Source of the DNA: Mesorhizobium sp. M00.F.Ca.ET.216.01.1.1
Lineage (GTDB): Bacteria > Pseudomonadota > Alphaproteobacteria > Rhizobiales > Rhizobiaceae
Assembly: GCF_004010325.2 (NCBI RefSeq)
Contig: NZ_SADR02000029.1
Location: 1 to 64,000, forward strand
Length of the DNA stretch: 64,000 bases
Direction: 5' to 3'
Under the pieces are notes generated by a model. The model did not search any database. It worked only from the letters and a program-made list of their open reading frames with translations, and was not told the DNA's origin. This document shows positions 1 through 8,391 of this stretch, piece by piece. A program made the translations under genes and the position numbers. Position 1 is the stretch's first letter; every line of letters begins with the position of its first letter.

Positions 1-76
1 CAAGGTGCGCGTCGCCATGAGCAACGCCTTCGCCATGGGCGGCACGAACGCAGTTCTGGCATTCAGGCAGGTGTAG
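1..76 (+). CDS. 3' end of a beta-ketoacyl-ACP synthase (NodE/FabF type), partial
   Basis: Only the last 24 codons are inside the window; reading begins at base 2 and ends with TAG at 74-76. The tail contains SNAFAMGGTNAVLAF, the C-terminal signature (NAFxxGGTN) of condensing enzymes, in which the Asn/His region lines the active site. In a symbiotic region the likely candidates are NodE, which makes the special acyl chain of Nod factors, or a FabF paralogue. The fragment is too short to choose. Confidence 0.75.
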   Translation, partial: KVRVAMSNAFAMGGTNAVLAFRQV

Positions 77-827
77 AAGCCATGCAAGACGCCTCATTTG
101 AGGTCACCTGTCGTATCTAGCTGCTTGAGGGGCGGGGCATTGTGATACAGGGGGAGCTGTGTGGCCCCTCTTTCTCGGCCTCGACGATGTGGAAGGAGCC
201 TGTGCCGCGAAACGGGCCGACGCCCCCCAGGCCCAGAACTTGGGCGAAACCAACTCCCACCAAAGGACAGCCGGTTTAGTAGCCGAACAATGAAGCCTCG
301 CTCGACGAGCCGCCGCCTCTACTGTCAGCGGCATCACGCGGTTGAAGCGAACAGCGCAGCGGCTACTGTTCCGCACAACTCGGATGGCAATTGGGACAAG
401 TCCGCACATGTCGTCACGTACGCTGAACGCCGCAGGTACAGCCAAATTGGGGGCGGGGCGTTTCTGCCGTTTTGATAGAATTCTATCAAACTGACAATTT
501 TCCTTGCACAAATGCAAGGAGAGCTCGATTGACCCCTCCCTCTCTTGCGTCAACGATGGGTTTGCAGGCTGCGGTGCGGCAGAAGCCGGACAGAACGGCG
601 ACCGGTCGAGTAAAGGCCTGCGCAAACGGCATATTGCGAGCGCCCGCGCGGAGGAGAAGACGCTCGTCCTGGTGAAAGGCAACGATGCTCAGGCGCCATT
701 GCCATTTGCCGAGGGCGTCCGCGCGCCGGAAATTTCGAAGCAACAAAGGTGAGATCGAGAATGATGATGACGAAATACAACACAGCTCACCGTCCAGTGC
801 AGTTCTACCGGCGGGTGGCGGAGTGGG
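77..827. other. gene-free upstream region of nifA
   Basis: No convincing coding sequence. It holds a perfect 20-bp palindrome at 471-490 (listed separately). A short frame at 761-850 with a fair ribosome site (GAGATCGAGA) runs into the nifA start, encodes about 29 residues and resembles nothing I know. No trace of the usual NifA N-terminal (GAF) domain was seen in any frame. Confidence 0.6.
471..490. promoter_or_regulatory. perfect 20-bp palindrome upstream of nifA
   Basis: TTTGATAGAATTCTATCAAA is a perfect inverted repeat about 340 bp before the nifA start. FNR/FixK boxes have TTGA-N6-TCAA; here the spacing is TTGA-N10-TCAA, so it is not a FixK box. Size and symmetry fit a LacI- or GntR-type operator. 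From memory, nifA2 of M. loti R7A needs a LacI-type activator called FixV; whether this is its site is inference. Confidence 0.55.
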
Positions 828-1886
828 ATGGGCTGCCAAATGGAACGTAAAAAGATCAGCAAGGAGATGCTTGGCGATAGTCAGGCGCTGCGCAAGCTGC
901 GTGAGCACCTTGTCAAGGTGGCCAAGGCGAAGACTACGGTCCTGTTGCGAGGTGAATCCGGAACCGGCAAGGAGCTGGTTGCCAAAGCCATTCACGAGCT
1001 CTCGCCTCGCGCCAAGCAGCCCTTCATCAAGGTCAATTGCGCGGCGCTCACCGAGACGCTTCTGGAATCTGACTTGTTCGGTCATGAGAAGGGTGCCTTC
1101 ACCGACGCGAGCAGTTTGCGCAAGGGGCGCTTTGAGGCTGCCGACAAAGGCACATTGTTTCTGGACGAGATTGGCGAAATATCAGGTTCGTTCCAGGCTA
1201 AGCTGCTGCGTGTCCTGCAGGAGCAGGAGTTTGAGCGCGTCGGCAGCAACCACACCATTAAAGTTGATGTTCGCGTGATTGCCGCAACGAACAGGGACTT
1301 GGAAACGGCAGTTCAACGCAAGGAGTTCCGGCAAGACCTCTATTATCGCATCAACGTCGTCACTTTACGCGTGCCGGCATTGCGCGAAAGGCGAGGTGAT
1401 ATTCCGCTCTTGGCCGCTCAGTTTCTCAAGAATTTCAATACTGAGAATGATCACACGCTGACCTTCGCTCCCGAAGCGATTGAGGTGCTAATGAACTGCG
1501 AATTTCCAGGTAACATCCGAGAGCTCGAAAACTGCGTTCAACGGACGGCAGTTCTGGCGACGGGTCCATCAATCCTCAGAACTGACTTTGCCTGTTACGC
1601 GGATCAGTGCTTGGCCGCGGCGCTGTGGAAGAACGGACCGCCGACGTCAGAGAAGTCGACTACGATCGAGCCTTCCGCCGCCTGTGCCGCCCCGCCCGTC
1701 GGCGACGGGCAAGCGCCGATAGGCCCTGCCACGACTCGTGGTAGGGTGCCCGATGCCGATACGGTCATTGCTGCCATGGAAAAGTGTGGCTGGGTGCAGG
1801 CAAAGGCGGCGCGCCTGCTCGGTTTGACCCCGCGCCAGATCGGCTACGTGCTGAGAAAACGCGGTATCGAGATCAAGCGTCTCTGA
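828..1886 (+). CDS. nifA: NifA, sigma-54-dependent nitrogen fixation activator, short form without GAF domain
   Basis: 352 residues, about 170-200 fewer than a full NifA: the N-terminal GAF domain is missing and the protein opens almost directly into the AAA+ domain. Visible: Walker A GESGTGKE (42-49), sigma-54 contact loop GAFTDA (89-94) where GAFTGA is usual, Walker B GTLFLDE (108-114), and a C-terminal Fis-type helix-turn-helix (about 310-345). Cysteines at 224, 236, 256 and 261 give exactly C-X11-C-X19-C-X4-C, the mark of oxygen-sensitive rhizobial NifA. Starts are ATG 828 or ATG 840; stop codons close the frame at 762-770, so a longer protein is impossible. It should activate the -24/-12 promoters listed in this window. 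A truncated NifA is also known in R. leguminosarum bv. trifolii (from memory). Confidence 0.93.
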   Translation: MGCQMERKKISKEMLGDSQALRKLREHLVKVAKAKTTVLLRGESGTGKELVAKAIHELSPRAKQPFIKVNCAALTETLLESDLFGHEKGAFTDASSLRKGRFEAADKGTLFLDEIGEISGSFQAKLLRVLQEQEFERVGSNHTIKVDVRVIAATNRDLETAVQRKEFRQDLYYRINVVTLRVPALRERRGDIPLLAAQFLKNFNTENDHTLTFAPEAIEVLMNCEFPGNIRELENCVQRTAVLATGPSILRTDFACYADQCLAAALWKNGPPTSEKSTTIEPSAACAAPPVGDGQAPIGPATTRGRVPDADTVIAAMEKCGWVQAKAARLLGLTPRQIGYVLRKRGIEIKRL

Positions 1887-2472
1887 AACAACCCGCCGAG
1901 CAAGAGCTGGAGCAGGTCAAGCATTGGTGCTCTGGCGCCGAGCCCATCGGCCAGGCTTACGAAGTGGGTGTGAACAGCGCTGCCAAGATTCCGGCCGTGT
2001 GCTTTCTACCACCAGTCGTACTGGGGCTCTGCGACTGACAAACTAAAAAGGAGTAATCCTATGGCTAGTAACTTCGCTCTACACCGCAAGGGCAAATCAA
2101 TTCGACGTGCCTGAAATCCAGAAATAATCGATGTATCATTGGTGACACGCCAGCATGCGTAGAGGCGACGCACAGATGTCCGCTGGCGGGACCTGGTCGA
2201 TACATAAGCTGATCGCTTACCGCTCGATATCGCGCCAATCTGAGATGGGCATGAAAGTGAGTTCGACCGCTGGACAGTTGCCGACTTCGTCAGGTATTGG
2301 CCCCTGCGACCGGTTGATCTGCGATATTTCCAACTTCGCAGAAGTTGGTCGAGACGAAACTGTCGCCCCGGCTCGTGACCGCGCGCCCGGCAAGACCGAG
2401 TTACAAAGTTGCCGAGGCCAGTTTGATGTGCGTTCCTGCATCACTGCACGGGACACGACCTGACGGGAGACT
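1887..2472. other. gene-free spacer between nifA and the nodL-type gene
   Basis: No recognisable gene. A 17-codon frame at 2061-2114 follows a strong ribosome site (AAAAAGGAGTAATCCT) and encodes MASNFALHRKGKSIRRA; it may be the surviving start of a lost gene or a leader peptide. The sequence near 2114-2145 resembles the 3' half of a nod box only weakly. Confidence 0.4.
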
Positions 2473-3039
2473 ATGATGCGTAGCCAAAAAGAAAAGATGC
2501 TCGCAGGCGAGTTTTACAATGCGGCGGATCCGGAGATCCAAGCTGACCTGTTGGCCACCGGGGCTTGGCTCAAGCGGTACAATGATACGCTGGGGCAGAC
2601 CACGGGGCATTGGCATGAGCTTTTGTCCGAGCGGCTGGGAGAGGTTGGGCGCGGAACGGTCATCCGTCCGCCCTTTTTTTGCGACTACGGATTCAATATC
2701 CGCATTGGCGCCAATGCCTACATCAACTTCAACTGCGTTATTCTTGACGTGGTAGAGGTCAAAATCGGGCAAGGAACGGCAATTGGGCCTGCCGTGCAGA
2801 TTTATACCGCCGATCATCCACATGATGCCGAGCAGCGGCAGGCCGGCCTGCAGGTCGGGCGTCCTGTTCGCATTGGCAGCCGTGTCTGGATCGGCGGTGG
2901 AGCAATCATTCTGCCTGGCGTCACGATTGGCGATAATGCGGTCGTAGGCGCTGGCAGCGTGGTCACACGAGATGTTCCCGCCGGGGCAAAGGTAGTGGGA
3001 ATTCCTGCTCGCGTCGCCAACCCACATAAACAGGCATAA
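2473..3039 (+). CDS. nodL: NodL-type O-acetyltransferase
   Basis: 188 residues. N-terminal maltose/galactoside acetyltransferase segment (KEKMLAGEFYNAADPEIQADL, about 5-27), then left-handed beta-helix hexapeptide repeats (about 60-185), with the conserved active-site stretch around YTADHPHDAEQR (about 115-126; catalytic His) and the closing WIGGGAIILPGVTIGDNAVVGAGSVV repeat block. Family members acetylate sugars from acetyl-CoA; NodL acetylates the non-reducing end of Nod factors. Length and N-terminus fit NodL, but a housekeeping maltose acetyltransferase is very similar. The symbiotic neighbourhood favours NodL. No convincing nod box precedes it. Confidence 0.75.
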   Translation: MMRSQKEKMLAGEFYNAADPEIQADLLATGAWLKRYNDTLGQTTGHWHELLSERLGEVGRGTVIRPPFFCDYGFNIRIGANAYINFNCVILDVVEVKIGQGTAIGPAVQIYTADHPHDAEQRQAGLQVGRPVRIGSRVWIGGGAIILPGVTIGDNAVVGAGSVVTRDVPAGAKVVGIPARVANPHKQA

Positions 3040-3348
3040 TCAACCTCCTTGACCCTGGAGGTGCATGCGAACTGTCGAAACTGTGCCAAATTTCTGCCGA
3101 AGCCATTGAGCGCTGCATATCTTGTCGCGGTTCGGCTCGGGCGCTTCAGTTCTTTTGCCACGGGTGTCACAAAATCATGTGCGTAATGCCGCCGCAACGT
3201 GCTCACGTCCCGCAGCAGCGGGCCCTTTGACATGGCCCAACGAATTCAGAGCCTTCGTTGTGCTGCCAGTAGCATTACTGCTCACGAATGTATTCCCAAC
3301 TGAGTTTTCGCCCTTGGAGGCAAGCGACTCACCAGCAATCGCCGGCCA
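3040..3348. other. gene-free spacer
   Basis: Between the convergent nodL-type and SIR2-like genes. A weak hairpin CCTCC/GGAGG near 3045-3062 could help end transcription of the nodL-type gene. Nothing else recognised. Confidence 0.4.
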
Positions 3349-4242
3349 TTAATCCTGGCTAGCATCGACCCCGACGAGGCGAGCCGCGGCGTTGCGGATC
3401 GGCATGTCGATGACCGTGATCGCGCCTTCGGCAAGGAAACGACGTTCGTTTCTGGTCAGCGTAGCCGAATCGATCACCGCAAAGTGTGGGCCAGTGGAGC
3501 GCTTCATCATCTGTCTGGCATATGTGCGCAGCATCTGATCGTTGAAGCGGCAGCCCACGAAGAAAAAACCCCGGTTGACGCGCCGTTGCTTCACCACGTC
3601 CGGGATCGGCGTCTGGATATCAATTTCGGTTAGGACTTCGACGTAATCGGAATCAGCCACGAGGAAGTTTGCGGCCGGCCTGACGCTGCCGTGCGGCGCA
3701 TAGAGCACCGTCCTAGCCACTTGTTCGGCGTCGAGTTCTGTTCCTGACAAATCGTAAGTTCTCGTCCAGATGTTACCGATTCCGGTCGCGCGCGTCGTTC
3801 CTTGTATCTCGACAACGTCTGTTTGGCCGGCCTCTGCAAGGGCTGCTCGCATGGCGCCATCGTACCAGCTATCGATGATGACAGACAGTTGAAGGGTTGC
3901 GAGCCAGGCGTGAAGAACGGTCGGCTCGGCGGGGGCTGCGAATATCTCCGCCATCCACGCTTGAAGAGTCCGACGATGTCGGCGCTGCTCGATAAACTGC
4001 GCGACCGACCACATATTGGTGCGAATCCTGGAAGGGGCAGGCGCCCGCTTGTTGAGCGCCGCGGCGACATCTTCAGGGGTGCAAGGTACAGGTGATTCCG
4101 GCGCGTTAAGCTGCAGAAGACCAGGACCGAGATAGGGGATCACTCGATCGGCCTTGAGAGCGCCCTTCAGCAGGTCAATCAGCTTTTTGGCAAAACTGCC
4201 CCGGACGACGACGAGATGGTCCCAGCTCAGCATCGTGTTCAT
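3349..4242 (-). CDS. SIR2-like domain protein of the nifB operon
   Basis: 297 residues with a SIR2-type nucleotide-binding fold: DRVIPYLGPGLLQLN (about 32-46) replaces the classical GAGxS loop, followed by a long helical part and a C-terminal strand-rich part with FFFVGCRFND and HFAVIDSATL. Real sirtuins are NAD-dependent deacylases, but the canonical catalytic His and Cys4 zinc site are not visible, so enzymatic activity is open. It is the last gene of nifB-fdxN-nifZ-nifT-SIR2, following nifT with a gap of about 35 bp. SIR2-like genes recur in nif clusters of other rhizobia (from memory); their role is unknown to me. Confidence 0.75.
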   Translation of the reverse strand: MNTMLSWDHLVVVRGSFAKKLIDLLKGALKADRVIPYLGPGLLQLNAPESPVPCTPEDVAAALNKRAPAPSRIRTNMWSVAQFIEQRRHRRTLQAWMAEIFAAPAEPTVLHAWLATLQLSVIIDSWYDGAMRAALAEAGQTDVVEIQGTTRATGIGNIWTRTYDLSGTELDAEQVARTVLYAPHGSVRPAANFLVADSDYVEVLTEIDIQTPIPDVVKQRRVNRGFFFVGCRFNDQMLRTYARQMMKRSTGPHFAVIDSATLTRNERRFLAEGAITVIDMPIRNAAARLVGVDASQD

Positions 4243-4276
4243 ACGCGTTTCCTCTCCGCCACTGAACCCACCGGCA

Positions 4277-4489
4277 TCAGGCCCCGTCGGAAATCTTCAT
4301 CGCCTCGACGGTGATCGGCAAACGCGTATCGCGCGGAAGGTCGGGCAGCATGAGCCGCCAACCGTTCCTGAGCGTCACGGTCCCGCCCCATAAGTCTGCG
4401 TTCTCAATCTCGGTGATCGGCTCTTCGAGATCCTTCTTGGGGACATAAGCCGACAAGCCAGTAGCGGTCCTGCGAATCATTACTTTCAT
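4277..4489 (-). CDS. nifT: NifT/FixU small protein
   Basis: 70 residues. MKVMIRRTATGLSAYVPKKDLEE, the central LWGGTVTLRNGWRL block and the ending LPITVEAMKI match the NifT/FixU family, small proteins of unclear role linked to FeMo-cofactor and nitrogenase maturation. Its start overlaps the nifZ stop by 4 bp, so the two are probably translationally coupled. Confidence 0.92.
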   Translation of the reverse strand: MKVMIRRTATGLSAYVPKKDLEEPITEIENADLWGGTVTLRNGWRLMLPDLPRDTRLPITVEAMKISDGA

Positions 4490-4806
4490 CCGGCTGTTCC
4501 TCCGTTGGAAATGCCTTCAGCTCCGCAGGGAACCTCGACTTTGTCGAGGCTAATGAGTTCGCGCGCTCGCATGCCGACGACCGTGCCACGATCGATCCAT
4601 TCGACCGCATAGATGAAGAATTGCTGGAGAAAGGTTCCAATGTCGCGCACGTAGCCTTCGTCGCCCTTCCGCACGAGGTTTTCGCCGATCTCCTTGCCGG
4701 GATAGGTTCCGTCGTTTTTTATGTGGCGTGTCGCACGGACCCGCTCACCCTGCATGAACCGTGGCGGTCTGCCGATTTCGACCTCCTGTTCGCGTCTGGA
4801 CCACAT
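4486..4806 (-). CDS. nifZ: NifZ, nitrogenase MoFe-protein maturation factor
   Basis: About 106 residues. RFMQGERVRATRHIKNDGTYPGKEIGENLVRKGDEGYV is the NifZ core and VEWIDRGTVVGMRARELI its second conserved block. NifZ helps form the second P-cluster of the MoFe protein. The frame stays open upstream to 5058, but that part only reads antisense through fdxN. An AGAAAGGA ribosome site sits 9 bases before ATG 4806 and directly against ATG 4815, so 4806 is preferred. Confidence 0.9.
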   Translation of the reverse strand: MWSRREQEVEIGRPPRFMQGERVRATRHIKNDGTYPGKEIGENLVRKGDEGYVRDIGTFLQQFFIYAVEWIDRGTVVGMRARELISLDKVEVPCGAEGISNGGTAG

Positions 4807-4889
4807 GCTGTCCATTCCTTTCTCGAGGCTTTTGGTGTGGTCGCGGTTTGCAGGCGTCCTCGTGCGGCGAACCCGACCTTCGGTAGGAA

Positions 4890-5084
4890 TCAAGCGGGAA
4901 CGCAGGTTTTCGGTACCGGACAGACCGACACGCATTGCTGCGTATCGAAGGCCTCCTTGCATTCGGTGCACTTGTTTGGATCGATCACATAGGCGTCGCC
5001 CTTGAAATTGATCGCTTCCGAGGGACATTCGAACTCGCAGGCCCCGCATTGGGTACATTGGGATGCGATGATCTTGAAAGCCAT
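4890..5084 (-). CDS. fdxN: FdxN ferredoxin, 2[4Fe-4S]
   Basis: 64 residues. Two cluster motifs: CTQCGACEFECP (residues 10-21) and CTECKEAFDTQQCVSVCP, the second with the 8-residue insertion typical of FdxN/FdI-type ferredoxins. It carries electrons to nitrogenase or to NifB radical chemistry. It lies directly after nifB in the same direction with a gap of about 30 bp. Confidence 0.95.
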   Translation of the reverse strand: MAFKIIASQCTQCGACEFECPSEAINFKGDAYVIDPNKCTECKEAFDTQQCVSVCPVPKTCVPA

Positions 5085-5113
5085 TCTAACTCCTGGTTAT
5101 CGGACGAGACGGC

Positions 5114-6595
5114 TCAGGCCGTCGCCGCTAGTGGTCTGATCCCAAACTCGGCCGCGTAAAGTGCGCTGACTGCGGTCTCGATATAGTCATGGGCATAGGC
5201 GTCGGTTGCGCGCAGTCCAGCTCGCGAGAGTTGTTCCTTCGGGCGATTTCCGATCTTGGCGCATAGCACTATGTGTATGCCTTCCAGCGCAGCGATGACG
5301 CCCTCGAGGATGGCGTCTTCGCCCCCGCCTCCGAGGCAATACCGCTCGACCTTCCGATGCCCGACCAAGCTGATCCCTCTAGGCGAGACTTCATAAACTT
5401 GGAATTCCTTCGCGTGGCCGAAGTGTTCGTTGACGCGTCCACCTCCCTTAGTGGCCACCGCAACCAGAAGCGACTTTTCGGAGTCTGTTGCCTTGACCAT
5501 ACCGATGGCTTCGCTCCTCGCCGCCTCATGATCACGGCGCTCGTGTGCGACCACCTGCCGATAGGCCTGACGCTTGCCAGCCTCGTAGGTGACACCGTCG
5601 GGAATCCCGTCCAGCGTGAATTCCTGGCCACGATCTTCACCGAGCAGGCCGACAGCATCTGCCCGGCACTGCCGGCAGTGGCGCATCAACTTGGCGCCAC
5701 CTTCAAGTCGATCCTGAAGAGCCATCATCTCCATTGCCGTTGGGCCGCGCTGCCCGATGAGTCCGTAGTGGGTGCCGTGCGCCGGGTCCGAAATCAGAGG
5801 CATCACGTTGTGCAGGAACGCGCCCCGCTCCTTCACCATTTTGTTCACCTCAAACAGGTGCTGGTCGTTCACTCCAGGAATCATCACCGAGTTGATTTTG
5901 GTGAGGATGCCGCGCGCGCTCAGCATCTCCAGGCCCAGCATCTGCCGCGCGTGCAAGATTCGAGCCGCTTCGATGCCGAAGTAGCGGCGATTTTCATAAA
6001 AGATCCAAGGATAGATCTTTGCGCCGACTTCCGGGTCGACCATGTTGATGGTGATCGTCACGTGATCAACATTCATTTCGGCAAGCTCGGCGACATGGTC
6101 CGGCAGCACGAGCCCGTTGGTGGAGACACACAGCTTTATGTCGGGAATTTCCCTGATGACGCGGTCGAACGTTGCCTTCGTTTTCTCCCAATCGTAACAG
6201 GCATCCCCCGGCCCAGCGATGCCAAGAACCGAAAGCTGCGGAACTTCGTTGGCAACCGCGATGACCTTGCGTAGCGCTTGGTCGGGCGTCAGCTTCTCAG
6301 ACACAACGCCAGGCCGGCTCTCGTTGGCGCAATCGTATTTGCGATTGCAGTAGTTGCACTGGACATTGCAAGCCGGCGCGACCGCCACATGCATACGCGC
6401 GAAATAGTGATGCGCTTCCTCCGAAAAGCAGGGGTGATCCTTGATCTTGTCCCAAATAGCCGGATCCACATCGCCCGGGCTGGTCGGCGACGAGCCGTAG
6501 GAGGACGGTGCGCAGCCACCGGATTTCGCGGCTGCCAGAAAACCCTCGGATGTCGTGCTGGTCGGCCCCTCAATCGAAACTGTCGGTGAGGACAT
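5114..6595 (-). CDS. nifB: NifB, FeMo-cofactor precursor (NifB-co) synthase
   Basis: 493 residues from ATG 6595, which has a GGAG ribosome site about 9 bases upstream; the frame is open to 6649 but has no better start. Radical SAM motif CNVQCNYC (about residues 76-83), the ESRPGVVSE segment that follows, and GIAGPGD typical of NifB. The C-terminal quarter (from about LLVAVATKGGGRVNEHFGH) is a NifX-like domain. NifB fuses [4Fe-4S] pairs with carbide insertion to make the precursor passed through NifX to NifEN. It is first in the operon nifB-fdxN-nifZ-nifT-SIR2 and has its own NifA/sigma-54 promoter. Confidence 0.97.
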   Translation of the reverse strand: MSSPTVSIEGPTSTTSEGFLAAAKSGGCAPSSYGSSPTSPGDVDPAIWDKIKDHPCFSEEAHHYFARMHVAVAPACNVQCNYCNRKYDCANESRPGVVSEKLTPDQALRKVIAVANEVPQLSVLGIAGPGDACYDWEKTKATFDRVIREIPDIKLCVSTNGLVLPDHVAELAEMNVDHVTITINMVDPEVGAKIYPWIFYENRRYFGIEAARILHARQMLGLEMLSARGILTKINSVMIPGVNDQHLFEVNKMVKERGAFLHNVMPLISDPAHGTHYGLIGQRGPTAMEMMALQDRLEGGAKLMRHCRQCRADAVGLLGEDRGQEFTLDGIPDGVTYEAGKRQAYRQVVAHERRDHEAARSEAIGMVKATDSEKSLLVAVATKGGGRVNEHFGHAKEFQVYEVSPRGISLVGHRKVERYCLGGGGEDAILEGVIAALEGIHIVLCAKIGNRPKEQLSRAGLRATDAYAHDYIETAVSALYAAEFGIRPLAATA

Positions 6596-6632
6596 CAAAC
6601 GGCTCCGTTGCTGGTAACGTCGCGGTTCAAGA

Positions 6633-6735
6633 TGCAAGAGCCATACCAACTTAAAAAAGCGGCTTCAGTTCACTATTTGGGTCGATGTCGGATTGTGTGA
6701 GGCCGGCGCGACACAATTTTGTCCTGCTTGCGACA
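6633..6735 (-). promoter_or_regulatory. NifA/sigma-54 promoter of nifB
   Basis: Read on the minus strand: NifA site TGT-N10-ACA at 6720-6735 and, about 80 bp downstream, TGGTATGGCTCTTGCA at 6633-6648 with GG-N10-GC exactly spaced. The -12 box lies about 40 bp before the nifB start codon. Confidence 0.85.
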
Positions 6736-6824
6736 GTGCAAGTCCAAATCCGTTCAGAAGCACAAAGCACTCCTTGTCGCGCAGAGGGCGCGCAAGACCA
6801 CTGGCCTGACGATTGGCTCATCAG

Positions 6825-7335
6825 GCTCTTAGAATTTCCTTCACCTCGATACTATGCCGGCGTATCGCCTAGCCGACTTGTCGCGGCGTGAGGCGGAGAA
6901 TTCGAGCCGCATTAGCCTGAACCCAGCCGGCCTTCTCCATTGTGTCGATCAGCCGGTCACGCTCCGTCCGTCGCGGTCCCAGCGCCGGTCCGGCCGTATC
7001 GTTAGAATCGCAACCGGCTATCTCGTGTTCAGGGGCGCCGATGCGCCTAACCGGCTTCGTGCTGGGCCGTGAGAGCTCGTCGATGCCATTGCCACGTTCC
7101 GAAAGATTGGTTCCTTCCAGAGGAGAACGCGCAAGTGTGGCTGTTCTTTACACGCTAGTTCTCCAGCTCGCGGACGTTGCCGCGGAAATAGCATTGCGAG
7201 ATCAGCTCAACTGCCGACGGCGTAAAGCCATGGTTCTCCATATTTCAAAAGTAAGCGCTGTGTCCTTCCAGGAGTGCCCGCGATCTGTGGGCCTGCCGAT
7301 TCTGAGGTGGATCGGAGATCGGCTTGTGTCTGAAC
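6825..7335 (-). pseudogene. nifA: decayed second copy of nifA (C-terminal half)
   Basis: Read on the minus strand: SAVELISQCYFRGNVRELEN near 7220-7160, then RTATLA after an extra base and a stop (TAA for Arg), then the DNA-binding domain RDRLIDTMEKAGWVQANAAR and LRLTPRQVG followed by TAG at 6869-6871 where Tyr is expected, then AIRRHSIEVKE. Frameshifts and at least two stops make it dead. Its place directly upstream of nifB in the same direction is the ancestral nifA-nifB order. It is clearly diverged from the intact nifA at 828, so it is a different paralogue (nifA1-like), not a recent duplicate. Confidence 0.88.
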
Positions 7336-7435
7336 TTGAACTTTACGATTGACCCTGAGCGGCAGCCTCGCGTTTCAAGGTGATCAACGGCGCTGTTAGT
7401 CGGCAGGCATTGGTCGATGGACGACAAGGGACGGA

Positions 7436-7645
7436 GTCATCGCCGAGACCCTGGGGCCGAACGTGGTGATCTCGGAGGTTGCCCGGCGCTACGGGCTGCG
7501 GCCGCGGCGGAACGCTCGCAAGCTTGCGACGTCGGCAGGACAGGCCACTCCCGCCTTTGTTCCGGTGGTGGTTTCGGTGGCGCCACCGGAACGACCCGTT
7601 GGGCCTACATCCGTGCACCAGAACTCAAGGCCGCGGCCTGAGAAT
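7436..7645 (+). mobile_element. IS66-family OrfA remnant
   Basis: The frame RVIAETLGPNVVISEVARRYGL then, after a gap, ARKLATSAGQATPAFVPVVV matches the small accessory protein (TnpA/OrfA) of IS66 elements. The middle (QQLFTWRR-like) is deleted. No ends or tnpB/tnpC are present. Confidence 0.6.
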
Positions 7646-7674
7646 CGGCCGCCGCTCACCCTTTACTTGGTTCC

Positions 7675-8391
7675 TCAGCCGACAGCGCTAAGAAGGAGAG
7701 CAACTTCCGTCGGTGCGAGGATCATTGCGTCGTGGCCAGTGGCGAGTTCCTGCCACGCCCAGCCATCCTGCTTCGCGACCCATTCTCGCGCTCCCGCCAT
7801 CGGCGGGTGGAGTGGATTAGTGCAGACGACATAGGTTCGGGGCCTGCCGTTGCCGAGCGGGTGCTCGAGCTTAAGTCCGCTTTCGTAGGTGCCTGCCGGA
7901 TGCGGTGTTATCCGGCGCCGCACCCAGTCCGTGAGCGAGTGTCCCTCGGGAATGCCGAATGCTGTTGGCGGCGGAGTCGGCATGAAGATACCCCGTCCTT
8001 CCTCCGCAACCAATTTTCGACGGGCGGCGACGATGTCGGGGGGCATGGTGCTGAATACACTTTGACCGCTCTCGACGATGGCGCCGTCGAGATAAACGAG
8101 ATGGCTGATATGGTCGGGTATCCGGTCGGCGGCGCCGGTGATGCTGATGCCGCCTAGACTGTGACCGACAAGGATCACATCGCTCAGCTCTTCCGTCACA
8201 ATGTGGTTGACGATGTCGGTCACGAATGTGTCGGGCGTGATGTCCTTGCACAGCAAATGTGCGCGTTCGCCGACACCTGTCTGGGTCGGCGTGGTCACGT
8301 GGTATCCCATCTTGCGAAGATTGGCGGCCACGTCCCGCCAACACCATCCGCCATGCCAGGCACCATGCACTAGCACATACGTCTTTGTCAT
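7675..8391 (-). CDS. alpha/beta hydrolase
   Basis: 238 residues. Starts MTKTYVLVHGAWHGGWCW, where HGAWHG holds the oxyanion hole; nucleophile elbow GHSLGG (about 96-101) gives the catalytic Ser; the catalytic His is probably in GHDAMI near the end. Closest by eye to small plant-esterase-like (EstC/salicylate-binding-protein-type) hydrolases. Substrate unknown. It lies 266 bp beyond fixX in the same direction and has no clear promoter of its own, so it may be read at the end of the fixABCX transcript. Confidence 0.85.
   Translation of the reverse strand: MTKTYVLVHGAWHGGWCWRDVAANLRKMGYHVTTPTQTGVGERAHLLCKDITPDTFVTDIVNHIVTEELSDVILVGHSLGGISITGAADRIPDHISHLVYLDGAIVESGQSVFSTMPPDIVAARRKLVAEEGRGIFMPTPPPTAFGIPEGHSLTDWVRRRITPHPAGTYESGLKLEHPLGNGRPRTYVVCTNPLHPPMAGAREWVAKQDGWAWQELATGHDAMILAPTEVALLLSAVG

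Noticed and set aside
471..490. FixK/FNR box
   Set aside because: TTGA and TCAA are separated by 10 bases, not 6.
2090..2150. nod box upstream of the nodL-type gene
   Set aside because: AAATAATCGAT matches part of the nod box 3' half, but the rest and the repeat spacing do not fit; about 12 of 21 positions only.
4815..5058. N-terminal extension of NifZ to 190 residues
   Set aside because: The extension is the antisense frame of fdxN and is not conserved; a ribosome site supports the start at 4806.
5273..6274. 333-codon plus-strand open frame
   Set aside because: It is the antisense shadow of nifB with no family features; similar long shadows over nifD, nifE and nifH were discarded for the same reason.
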